Assembly: GCA_902766675.1 (NCBI GenBank)
Contig: CACXEN010000201.1
Location: forward strand, 1 to 6,371
Direction of reading: 5' to 3'
Length of the DNA: 6,371 nt
Origin: an uncultured Erysipelotrichaceae bacterium
GTDB lineage: Bacteria; Bacillota_I; Bacilli_A; Erysipelotrichales; Erysipelotrichaceae
Position 1 is the first letter of the stretch. Each line of letters opens with the position of its first letter. The notes beneath the pieces were generated by a model. The model did not search any database. It had not been told where the DNA came from and saw nothing but the letters and a program-made list of their open reading frames with translations. Shown here in pieces: positions 1 through 6,371 of the stretch. A program made the translations under genes and the position numbers.

Positions 1-1385
1 GGGAATCCACATAAATCAATATCAAAATTTCTTTCTTCAATTTCTTTAACTGTATAGCTTTTGGCTTTATCAAATCCATCAATTGTTATTGGTTTTCTAT
101 CATTCCACCATTCAATAGCAGGATTGAAATGTTCTAATTTCATTGGTTTTGTCTTCGAAAAGTTTTTATACCCTTCTGGCATATCTAGTCGGTAAAACCA
201 GACATTCTCAGTAGGCTTGTCATTATTAAAGAATAGTATATTTGTAGTAATACTTGTATATGGAGCAAATACACTATGTGGCATTCTGAGTACTGTATGT
301 AAATTAAACTCTTTTAAAAGTTTTCTTTTTATTGAAACTTTCGCATTATCCGTTCCAAACAAGAATCCATCAGGAAGAATAACAGCAGCTCTTCCCTTCT
401 TTTTTAATCTATACATAATTACGGATACAAATAGATCTGCTGTTTCGCTACTAGCGAGATCTGCTGGAAAATGATTTTTCACATCTTCCTTTTCGCTTCC
501 ACCATATGGTGGATTCATTAAAATGACATCGAATTTGTCTTCATCCGTATAATCAAGTATGTCTTTTAATAATGAGTTGTCATGATATACCTGAGGCAAG
601 TCAATGTTATGTAATAGCATATTAGTAATGCACAACATATATGGAAACTGTTTCTTTTCAATACCATAAATTGAATTACTATATTCTTTCCTGTCTTCTT
701 TTGTTTTAATTAGTGGTTCTAGTTCTTTTAGCCAGCTTGTCAAGAATCCTCCAGTCCCACATGCAAAATCTGCCATCTTTTCGCCAATTTTTGGTTGAAT
801 CATCTTTGCCATAAAATCTGTAACAGCACGTGGAGTATAAAATTCACCCGCGTTACCAGCGCTTTGAAGCGTTCTTAATATATTTTCATATATTTCACCA
901 AAAGCATGACTTTCTTTATAATTGCCTAAATCCAAAGAATCAATAACATTAACAACTTGTCTAAGAAGTACGCCATCTTTCATGTATTGATTTGCATCTT
1001 CAAAAGTAGTACGCACAATTGCTTTCTTTATAGGCGTATCTTTGTTGACAACAATTCCTTTAATTAATACCTTTCCATCTGAATCCGTAACATCTCTGCC
1101 GCGTAAAACAGGAAACAGTTTATTGTTAACAAAGTCTAATAACTTGTCCCCTGTTAAAACATCACTAGATTTATCATCTACTGCCCAATTTCTCCATCTA
1201 CATTCTTCTGGAATGATGGATTGGTAATTGTCTTCATTGATTTCCCAATCTTGTTCCTTTGCGTCATACACTTTAAGGAAAAGCATCCATGCTATTTGTT
1301 CAATACGCTGTGCATCACCATTGATACCAGCATCATTTCTCATAATATCTTGTAATCTTTTAACAAACGTTGATAAATTATTCAT
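1..1385 (-). CDS. hsdM: Type I restriction-modification DNA methyltransferase subunit HsdM (3' end outside window)
   Basis: Modification subunit of a type I restriction-modification system: transfers a methyl group from S-adenosylmethionine to adenine N6 in the site chosen by HsdS, and is also needed for restriction by the R2M2S complex. 461 codons are visible. Residues about 1-130 form the helical HsdM N-terminal domain. GEFYTPR at 180-186 is the conserved stretch leading into the Rossmann fold. SAM-binding motif I is DFACGTGGF at 206-214. Catalytic motif IV is NPPYGG at 291-296. The frame is still open at the left edge, ending in DLCGFP, a stretch I recall near the C-terminus of this family, so probably only some tens of residues are missing. 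The ATG start shares one base with the hsdR stop codon (TAATG). Motifs look intact, so an active enzyme is likely. HsdS is expected next, beyond the window. Confidence 0.96.
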   Translation of the reverse strand, partial: MNNLSTFVKRLQDIMRNDAGINGDAQRIEQIAWMLFLKVYDAKEQDWEINEDNYQSIIPEECRWRNWAVDDKSSDVLTGDKLLDFVNNKLFPVLRGRDVTDSDGKVLIKGIVVNKDTPIKKAIVRTTFEDANQYMKDGVLLRQVVNVIDSLDLGNYKESHAFGEIYENILRTLQSAGNAGEFYTPRAVTDFMAKMIQPKIGEKMADFACGTGGFLTSWLKELEPLIKTKEDRKEYSNSIYGIEKKQFPYMLCITNMLLHNIDLPQVYHDNSLLKDILDYTDEDKFDVILMNPPYGGSEKEDVKNHFPADLASSETADLFVSVIMYRLKKKGRAAVILPDGFLFGTDNAKVSIKRKLLKEFNLHTVLRMPHSVFAPYTSITTNILFFNNDKPTENVWFYRLDMPEGYKNFSKTKPMKLEHFNPAIEWWNDRKPITIDGFDKAKSYTVKEIEERNFDIDLCGF

Positions 1386-3772
1386 TATGCCACCCCGTAA
1401 ATTGCTCTTTCTAAGGATTGTACTGCGTTAATATATTCATTTTTTCCGCCAAAATATCCGACTATCTTAGATGGTGAACCATACTTGTTTATCGGATCGA
1501 CTTGTAATACTTCAATTCCTTCAATTTGATAAATTCCCATATTCATATATCTATCTAAGAGGATTTCCAATATTTCTTTAGCTTCACCACTATATTTGGA
1601 GAAGAAGTTTTCTTTCTTAACACCTTCTGCCCTTTCTTTTCTTGTTAAAGGTTTTTGATCGAATGCCACATGACAAATAAAATCAAAATCATCAACATCC
1701 ATCATATTTTGATCTTTTTTGAGTGCTTCCAAATCTATTCCTCTTTCACGTAATACCTCTTGAATGCGTTGTTTCTTCTCTTCTTCAGACCATCTATTAA
1801 TAAAGTTTTCAAGAGAAGCATATTCCCCCATAATATTTGTTCTTGTATAGTCAATAATGTTTTCTTGTCTTAACAATTTTCCATCGCTATCGTAAACAGA
1901 TACCGTTTTATTTATAATGCGTACTTCACATCCATTAACATCTACATAAGGCTTAGGATTGCCTTCAACAGGTGGATCAACAGGTATATGAACCGGCCTA
2001 TCAATCAGCGCACCAGGAATATAATTAGGATCATAATCATCATCCTGCTCTACCGGACCATCCCAATCTGGATCAGCAAATAGTCGTGAAACCCCTCTGA
2101 AATCCATAATCGTGAAATGCATTTTACCCTCTTTTTCTCGCAGTCTAGTTCCGCGTCCAATAATTTGTTTAAACTCCGTCATTGAATGAATCATTTGATC
2201 TATAACAATTAATTTCGTCATCTTACAGTCAGCGCCAGTCGATAACAATTTTGATGTTGTGGCGATTACTGGATAATCTGTTGATGCTGCTATAAAGTAC
2301 TTTAACTTACTTTTTCCATAAACATCGCTACTTGTAATTCTTACGACATAATCAGGATTCTCACGCATCATATCTGCATTTAATTGAGCCAAAGCATTTC
2401 TCATCTGTAATGCATGTTCTTCTGTAGCACAGAAAACAATTGTCTTCGCCATTCTGTCAGTAGACTTTAAATAATTTGTTATTTCTAAAGCAACTTGATT
2501 TATTCTATCTTCTATTGTGATGTTGTAATCATAATCACTATTGTTATATATACGATCTTCTATTTCATTACCATAAATATCTCTTTGACCAATACTCGGT
2601 CTCCAACCGTCGCCTATATCAGTAGTAATATTAATCACTCTAAATGGAGCTAAGAATCCATCTTCAATTCCTTCTCTTAAACTGTATGTATAAACCGGTT
2701 CACCAAAATAATCTATATTAGATACATAGCTAGTCTCTTTTGGTGTTGCAGTCATTCCGATTTGTGTTGCAGAAGAGAAATATTCTAGTATTTTCCTCCA
2801 ATTACTGTCCTTTTTTGCGGACCCCCTATGGCACTCATCTACTATAACAAGATCAAAGAAATCTGGTTTAAAGAGTGAGGATAGTCTATCTATCATCTCT
2901 TCACCATTTTCATCTTCACTTTCATCATCTACATCTTCATTTTTTCCTGCTAACTGTTGATAAAGAGAGAAATATACCTCATAAGCAGAAACCATTTCTG
3001 GGTTATCTTTTGAAAAGTTTATTTTATGAATAGTTTTCTTTAGTGGTGAAAAATCTTGATCGATTGATTGATCCACCAGAATATTTCTATCAGCCAAATA
3101 TAATATTTTAGATTTCGTGCCAGACTGTAATAATCGATATACAATTTGGAAAGCTGTATATGTCTTACCCGTACCGGTAGCCATAACTAGCAAAAGTCTG
3201 TTTTTACCTTGAGCAATAGCTTCTAATGTTCTATTTACAGCTATTCGCTGATAATACCTTGGAGGGAATGTATTTTGACTAGAATAGTATGGTTGTTTTA
3301 TAACTGCAATTTCTTCTGGTGATTTTCCCTTACCATTATTTGCTTCAGCAAAATATCTATTAACCAACTCATCATATGAAGGAAATTGATCTAACGGTAT
3401 TTCTCTTTCTTCGCCAGTAAGAAAATCATGTTCTATGAATCCATCTCCATTTGAACTATATGCAAATTTTAAATCAAGCATCTTCGCATAGTTCATACTT
3501 TGTTGTAACCCGTCTGCCACATGATGTTTATTATCTTTTGCTTCTACTATGGCTATAGGATTATTCTCGTTAATATACAAAATATAATCAGCCTTTTTTG
3601 GAGCTTCTCTACTTACCACATTACCTTTAATGTTTACTTTTCCATCAGTAAATTGAACTTTAGTCTCCATTGTAATCTTATTTTGCCAGCCACTATTTAT
3701 TATGGCTGGTGTAATATAGTTCAGCTTTATATCCTCTTCGGTCATTTTGTTTTTTGGAATAATCGGTTGCAT
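1385..3772 (-). CDS. hsdR: Type I restriction enzyme R subunit HsdR, EcoEI-type
   Basis: ATP-driven DNA translocase and endonuclease subunit of a type I restriction system; with M and S it pulls DNA and cuts unmodified DNA far from the recognition site. It has 795 residues, typical of the EcoEI-type branch. The N-terminal HSDR_N nuclease domain (about 13-150) shows the PD-(D/E)XK signature with D62 and E77-A-K79. The SF2 helicase core has Walker A ATGTGKT (198-204), Walker B DECH (312-315), motif III TAT (341-343), a motif V-like STGAD (511-515) and motif VI QIIGRGTR (536-543). Residues about 600-790 fit the EcoEI_R_C domain that binds the methyltransferase core. A ten-acid cluster at 279-292 sits before motif II. 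All motifs seem intact. The first ATG is preferred over M10 because a perfect AGGAGG lies 7 nt upstream, although homologous sequence appears to begin near M10. Confidence 0.97.
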   Translation of the reverse strand: MQPIIPKNKMTEEDIKLNYITPAIINSGWQNKITMETKVQFTDGKVNIKGNVVSREAPKKADYILYINENNPIAIVEAKDNKHHVADGLQQSMNYAKMLDLKFAYSSNGDGFIEHDFLTGEEREIPLDQFPSYDELVNRYFAEANNGKGKSPEEIAVIKQPYYSSQNTFPPRYYQRIAVNRTLEAIAQGKNRLLLVMATGTGKTYTAFQIVYRLLQSGTKSKILYLADRNILVDQSIDQDFSPLKKTIHKINFSKDNPEMVSAYEVYFSLYQQLAGKNEDVDDESEDENGEEMIDRLSSLFKPDFFDLVIVDECHRGSAKKDSNWRKILEYFSSATQIGMTATPKETSYVSNIDYFGEPVYTYSLREGIEDGFLAPFRVINITTDIGDGWRPSIGQRDIYGNEIEDRIYNNSDYDYNITIEDRINQVALEITNYLKSTDRMAKTIVFCATEEHALQMRNALAQLNADMMRENPDYVVRITSSDVYGKSKLKYFIAASTDYPVIATTSKLLSTGADCKMTKLIVIDQMIHSMTEFKQIIGRGTRLREKEGKMHFTIMDFRGVSRLFADPDWDGPVEQDDDYDPNYIPGALIDRPVHIPVDPPVEGNPKPYVDVNGCEVRIINKTVSVYDSDGKLLRQENIIDYTRTNIMGEYASLENFINRWSEEEKKQRIQEVLRERGIDLEALKKDQNMMDVDDFDFICHVAFDQKPLTRKERAEGVKKENFFSKYSGEAKEILEILLDRYMNMGIYQIEGIEVLQVDPINKYGSPSKIVGYFGGKNEYINAVQSLERAIYGVA
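1390..1396 (-). promoter_or_regulatory. Ribosome binding site of hsdM inside the end of hsdR
   Basis: GGGGTGG on the minus strand lies within the last codons of hsdR, with its GGGG run 7 nt before the hsdM ATG. Together with the TAATG stop-start overlap this supports the chosen start and suggests that hsdM translation is coupled to termination of hsdR translation. Confidence 0.6.
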
Positions 3773-3779
3773 TCACAGC

Positions 3780-3785
3780 CCTCCT
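3780..3785 (-). promoter_or_regulatory. Ribosome binding site of hsdR
   Basis: Consensus AGGAGG on the minus strand ends 7 nt before the ATG at 3772. It fixes the start there rather than at the internal Met10. Such a strong site, independent of the upstream gene, suggests hsdR is translated on its own initiation and not by coupling. Confidence 0.85.
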
Positions 3786-3810
3786 CGCAATTCAAACTTA
3801 TTATTATCTA

Positions 3811-3816
3811 ATTATA
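3811..3816 (-). promoter_or_regulatory. Possible -10 box of an internal hsdR promoter
   Basis: A perfect TATAAT on the minus strand lies in the 60-bp gap between the 212-residue gene and hsdR, about 38 bp before the hsdR start. No good -35 hexamer stands 16-18 bp upstream (nearest TCTTAA or GTCTTA), and there is no TGn extension. In AT-rich DNA such a hexamer can arise by chance. If real, it would let hsdR-hsdM be expressed apart from the two upstream genes. Confidence 0.3.
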
Positions 3817-3832
3817 AAGTATTTCACACTGA

Positions 3833-4471
3833 TTAAGACATACTGCTTATTATATCTGTTTTGAATAAACCCTCTAGCTTTCGCGGAGTATATTTCCTCA
3901 TTTTCATTTTCTCAATCATAGATATACTCTGTTGGAGTTTTAATTGAAAATCATCAGTTAAAAATGTTGAACACATCGCATTCGCTCGATCCATTTCATC
4001 TTTAATTTCCCTGCGATTCTGCCTCATCTTTTTTAGCATTTTTGAAACATCTATCAACGCTGATTCATCTAAATCTTCAAACTCAAGATAATGCATCACA
4101 TCGCATATCTCTTGATCGATGTCTGATAACCTCATATTCAAACTGCTTCGATATCCCTCGATATTTGAACTCATATAATTTAAATGAGACAAAGTTGTTT
4201 CCCAATTAACGTTAAACATGTCATTTATAGGTTTTTTATCTTCCCTTTGAGTATTATCTTCTGTAATAGGAGCCTCAACAAAATCATAAGTATCTATTAA
4301 ATTGTACATTCTTAGTTTTTTTCTTTTACCTATATGTTTCTCAATTTCTTCCTGTGTAAATACTCTCGCATCATTAATACCTGTCGCAGTAACGACGTTT
4401 CCTTTTTCACTTAACTTATAAAATGTCCCAAATTTATCTGTAACATAAAATCCACTAATCATTTTTTTCAT
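3833..4471 (-). CDS. Uncharacterised 212-residue protein with helical, coiled-coil-like C-terminal half
   Basis: I do not recognise a named family. Residues about 4-65 look like a small mixed or beta-rich domain (GFYVTDKFGTFYKL, then a charged stretch around 40-55). Residues 66-85 are polar and linker-like. Residues 88-200 are predicted from composition to be mainly helical, with a charged hairpin containing HYLEF (127-131) and RQNRREIKDE (150-159), followed by a basic tail. There is no signal peptide or membrane segment, so it is probably cytoplasmic. From memory, a similar HYxEF plus RRxxKDE hairpin occurs in small Firmicute and phage proteins; I could not check this. The ATG at 4471 is chosen over the in-frame ATG at 4501 because AGGGG lies 7 nt upstream of it and it avoids a 20-bp overlap with the preceding gene. 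The 10-bp gap implies cotranscription with the pseudo-methyltransferase-TRD gene. Partner of that protein or DNA-binding accessory are both guesses. Confidence 0.85.
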   Translation of the reverse strand: MKKMISGFYVTDKFGTFYKLSEKGNVVTATGINDARVFTQEEIEKHIGKRKKLRMYNLIDTYDFVEAPITEDNTQREDKKPINDMFNVNWETTLSHLNYMSSNIEGYRSSLNMRLSDIDQEICDVMHYLEFEDLDESALIDVSKMLKKMRQNRREIKDEMDRANAMCSTFLTDDFQLKLQQSISMIEKMKMRKYTPRKLEGLFKTDIISSMS

Positions 4472-4478
4472 ATCCACA

Positions 4479-4483
4479 CCCCT
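4479..4483 (-). promoter_or_regulatory. Ribosome binding site of the 212-residue gene, overlapping the upstream stop codon
   Basis: AGGGG on the minus strand overlaps the TAG stop of the preceding gene and stands 7 nt before the ATG at 4471. It decides between two in-frame ATG codons (4471 and 4501) and indicates close translational linkage of the pair. Confidence 0.7.
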
Positions 4484-6107
4484 ATCTATATGTTTGTACA
4501 TCTTTTAGCACTGCTTCCCATTCCCGCTTTGCTTCTTCAACTGTTGCTTTATACTTTTTATAAGCAGCTATATATTTGTGTGCTATCTGTTTTTGCTCAT
4601 CTATTTGCGGAACTGGAACAAGCATATCGTTTAAGTCTCTATGACTAACATTCATTATTCCGTGTCCCTGTTGAAATGATTCTATTAAGTTTTTCCCAGA
4701 AAAACTATCTAAGAAAATTTTTAAATATACACTATCTAAAACTTCGTTGTTTGGTCTAATTACAATCACATTTGCCGAAGCAATACATGGAAATTTTTGT
4801 TCATCAAAAACTACTGTTCTAATTGATGTTCCCCTTGCAGGCATTAGAATATCACCAGCTTTCAATATATAAGTTTGAATCCTTCTATCTTCTTCAATAT
4901 ATTCCAGCCCGTCTATATTTAATTCATATTCCCCTATATTAGAAATGTTTATTACTCCAACATTTCCTTTTTCACTTCTCGTAGTGATTGCTTTCCCCCT
5001 AAACACTTCTGCAACTTTTCCTAAGTATTCCGTATTCACAGAAAACATATCCATCTCTATCGCTTGTTCTAGCTCTGCAAATATTTTATTAATGTTCCAG
5101 CTGTCCATTTGTTTAAACTCATCTATTGATGCTTCAGTTTCATTTGCAACACCTAAATTATCAATTGGAACTGTCTTTCTTCTTTCGCCAAACACCTCTA
5201 AATCACGAATGATAACGTTTTCTGTAGTACCAGAAGCGAATTCAAGCATATATGTTTTAATACCCGTATTTGGAATAACACCTTCCGGCAAGCTAGATAT
5301 TTTTTCTATTTTATATGTTGTTTGCATAAATCTTCTGAGATCAGCAACCCTCATACCAGCAAATGTGATTCTTGCTGGCATAACAATTACCAAGCGACCT
5401 TCTTGAGTTATATATGAAGCAAGATTTTCTAAAGCTACCATTTCTAGTTCACGGCATATAAAGTCTCCGCGTTCTACAACTGCCCTTCCCCCAAATGCAG
5501 GAAGAGATAATATTAAATCAAACTTTTGATCAATAAAATTCTTTTCATAAATGTCCGCAAAAACAACCTTTGTATTTACACAATTTCTACATATGTATTG
5601 AAGAATTGGATACATTTGTTCATTTCTTGTTGTTATCGTAAATTTTTTGTCACTATATTTCGTTATTAATCTAAGTAGATGTGGTATGAACACTTCCCCT
5701 TCTGCTAATAAGATTTCTTTTGTTTCCGGAAGAATGCTATTTTCATATTCATCCATTAGCGGATTAATAATCATTCCAATTCTAGTAATCGTTCTTCTTA
5801 ATCTGCTACTTATAATACCCAAACACTCTTCGAGATTTATATTGTCTGCTGCATGTAGAATATCGTATGCTTCACGAAATTGTTCAGCATCCACAAATGG
5901 CGATCTAAGATTATCTTTACTCGCTATTTCTCTCATCAAGTTATATAGATAATCTATGTCGCTATTACTTCCTGATAAATCCTTTGTTTTAATAACAAGG
6001 TATAGCGCATACATATAATCCTGACTGCTCATTGAATATCTCACCAAGTCGCTGAAAGCCCATATTCTATTCTCAATACCTATATTCTGAAATGCATTTT
6101 TTTTCAT
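4482..6107 (-). CDS. Pseudo-methyltransferase (HsdM-like) fused to a single HsdS-type target recognition domain
   Basis: 541 residues. Residues about 1-150 are helical, as in HsdM N-terminal regions. Residues about 150-300 keep the outline of a type I N6-adenine methyltransferase: FDLILSLPAFGG at 196-207 occupies the motif IV place, followed by EGRLVIVMPA (236-245) and LPEGVIPNTGIKTYML (273-288), typical of the M-subunit fold. The catalytic motifs are lost: the NPPF tetrad reads LPAF (202-205), and no glycine-rich motif I is visible around 150-170. Methylation is therefore unlikely. Residues about 360-515 are one HsdS TRD of the Methylase_S type: L362-GKVAEVFRG, KAGDILMPARG (416-426), GHGIMNVS (481-488), PVPQIDEQKQI (498-508), then a helix to the end. 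A normal HsdS has two TRDs, so this is a half-S fused to a dead M. It heads the cluster upstream of hsdR-hsdM. It could be an alternative specificity subunit, a decoy or a regulator; N6-methylase annotation alone would mislead. The ATG at 6107 is used because a longer TTG start would lie inside the promoter. Confidence 0.9.
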   Translation of the reverse strand: MKKNAFQNIGIENRIWAFSDLVRYSMSSQDYMYALYLVIKTKDLSGSNSDIDYLYNLMREIASKDNLRSPFVDAEQFREAYDILHAADNINLEECLGIISSRLRRTITRIGMIINPLMDEYENSILPETKEILLAEGEVFIPHLLRLITKYSDKKFTITTRNEQMYPILQYICRNCVNTKVVFADIYEKNFIDQKFDLILSLPAFGGRAVVERGDFICRELEMVALENLASYITQEGRLVIVMPARITFAGMRVADLRRFMQTTYKIEKISSLPEGVIPNTGIKTYMLEFASGTTENVIIRDLEVFGERRKTVPIDNLGVANETEASIDEFKQMDSWNINKIFAELEQAIEMDMFSVNTEYLGKVAEVFRGKAITTRSEKGNVGVINISNIGEYELNIDGLEYIEEDRRIQTYILKAGDILMPARGTSIRTVVFDEQKFPCIASANVIVIRPNNEVLDSVYLKIFLDSFSGKNLIESFQQGHGIMNVSHRDLNDMLVPVPQIDEQKQIAHKYIAAYKKYKATVEEAKREWEAVLKDVQTYR

Positions 6108-6113
6108 ATTTAT

Positions 6114-6119
6114 CACCTT
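6114..6119 (-). promoter_or_regulatory. Ribosome binding site of the pseudo-methyltransferase-TRD gene
   Basis: AAGGTG on the minus strand lies 6 nt before the ATG at 6107. It sets the start there. The 14-codon longer frame would begin with TTG at 6149, which lies upstream of the predicted transcription start and lacks its own Shine-Dalgarno sequence. Confidence 0.8.
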
Positions 6120-6139
6120 CTCTTTCGTTACACTATAAA

Positions 6140-6166
6140 AGTATACCAAGATTTGATACTTGTCAA
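6140..6166 (-). promoter_or_regulatory. Promoter (extended -10) for the pseudo-methyltransferase-TRD gene and probably the whole cluster
   Basis: On the minus strand a consensus TTGACA (6166-6161) is followed after 15 bp by TATACT (6145-6140). The 15-bp spacer is short for a sigma-70/SigA promoter, but TGG before the -10 makes an extended -10 (TGGTATACT), which can compensate. DNA upstream of the -35 is A/T-rich with A-tracts, like an UP element. The expected transcription start is near 6133, giving a leader of about 25 nt before the ATG at 6107. No other promoter this good was seen before hsdR, so this may drive all four genes. Confidence 0.65.
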
Positions 6167-6182
6167 TAGTTTTTTGATACTT
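6152..6182 (-). repeat. Two 10-bp direct repeats with a 21-bp period over the promoter (possible operator)
   Basis: The 10-mer TTTGATACTT (plus strand) occurs exactly at 6152-6161 and 6173-6182, 21 bp apart, two helical turns, so both copies face the same side of the DNA. A shorter inverted relative, AAGTAT at 6139-6144, pairs with ATACTT at 6156-6161 and overlaps the -10 box. The copies bracket and touch the -35 hexamer, so a protein bound there could block RNA polymerase. No known operator is recognised. Chance is possible in AT-rich DNA, but an exact 10-mer pair at this place and spacing is unlikely to be random. Confidence 0.5.
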
Positions 6183-6231
6183 TAATACTAAATTATTGTA
6201 TTTATTGTTTTTTCCTTCTTAGCGCCTTATA

Positions 6232-6371
6232 TTAAGCACCTTTTATCATAAATGTTCCATCGTTGAATGTTGTTATGACTGTATCTTTCATACTTGAGTA
6301 CAACTCTTTTATGTTTAGATTTTTAATGAATTCTTTTGCAACATTAAGCCCGTTTGCCACTTTTTCGGAAC
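6232..6371 (-). CDS. C-terminal end of an unrecognised upstream gene (5' part outside window)
   Basis: One minus-strand frame is open from the right edge to a TAA at 6234-6232, giving 45 residues that begin SEKVANGLNVAKEF and end TTFNDGTFMIKGA. The other two minus-strand frames hit stops. The residues have an amphipathic helix-like start and no motif I can assign. It reads in the same direction as the hsd cluster, but 124 bp containing a promoter separate it from the next gene and no clear terminator is visible, so some readthrough is possible. It may instead be unrelated flanking sequence. Confidence 0.55.
   Translation of the reverse strand, partial: SEKVANGLNVAKEFIKNLNIKELYSSMKDTVITTFNDGTFMIKGA

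Noticed and set aside
3521..3811. Plus-strand open frames of 60-150 codons, for example 3521-3811, 4945-5406, 5647-5952, 217-474 and 1042-1431
   Set aside because: All lie antisense within genes with clear protein families or conserved-looking sequence, lack good ribosome binding sites, and give hydrophobic or low-complexity products expected from the complementary strand of AT-rich coding DNA.
3833..4501. Longer start of the 212-residue gene at 4501
   Set aside because: It would overlap the preceding gene by 20 bp and has no clear Shine-Dalgarno site, whereas the ATG at 4471 has AGGGG 7 nt upstream.
4482..6107. Active N6-adenine methyltransferase or a type IIG/ISP enzyme
   Set aside because: Motif IV reads LPAF instead of NPPF/Y, motif I is not visible, and the protein has no nuclease or helicase domain.
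4482..6149. Longer start of the pseudo-methyltransferase gene at 6149
   Set aside because: It begins with TTG lying between the -35 and -10 hexamers, upstream of the likely transcription start. The ATG at 6107 has AAGGTG at proper spacing.
6212..6245. Intrinsic terminator after the partial upstream gene
   Set aside because: The imperfect inverted repeat around GTGCTTA/TAAGGCGC needs a bulge and a G-T pair, and on the minus strand it is followed by A-rich rather than T-rich sequence.
1..6371. CRISPR array, tRNA/rRNA gene, insertion sequence or integrase
   Set aside because: No regularly spaced repeats, no tRNA-like cloverleaf or rRNA sequence, no transposase or recombinase motif, and no terminal inverted repeats were seen; coding sequence fills almost the whole window.

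Overview
The window is AT-rich and strongly coding on the minus strand. It has good AGGAGG/AAGGTG-type ribosome binding sites and tightly packed genes, which suggests a low-GC Firmicute (Clostridia or Bacilli). No marker gene fixes the genus. All supported genes read right to left.

Layout in transcription order (high to low coordinates). (1) 6371-6232: the last 45 codons of an unrecognised upstream gene. (2) About 6231-6108: an AT-rich gap holding a promoter (TTGACA, short spacer, extended -10 TGGTATACT) overlaid by a 10-bp direct repeat with a 21-bp period, which looks like an operator. (3) 6107-4482: a 541-residue protein with a type I methyltransferase-like body whose catalytic motifs have decayed, fused to one HsdS-type target recognition domain (TRD). 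(4) 4471-3833: a 212-residue protein with a small N-terminal domain and a charged helical C-terminal half, 10 bp behind gene 3. (5) 3772-1385: a complete EcoEI-type HsdR (nuclease plus SF2 translocase). (6) 1385-1: HsdM, catalytically intact in its motifs, overlapping hsdR by one base and running off the left edge.

HsdR and HsdM are the restriction and modification subunits of a type I restriction-modification system. No conventional two-TRD HsdS is present; by the usual R-M-S order it would lie past position 1. The unusual part is the promoter-proximal pair, a pseudo-methyltransferase-TRD fusion plus a helical partner. It may be a second specificity module, a regulator, or an accessory factor of the hsd system. 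That role is inference: the sequence shows the domain fusion, the lost motifs and the shared orientation, not the function.
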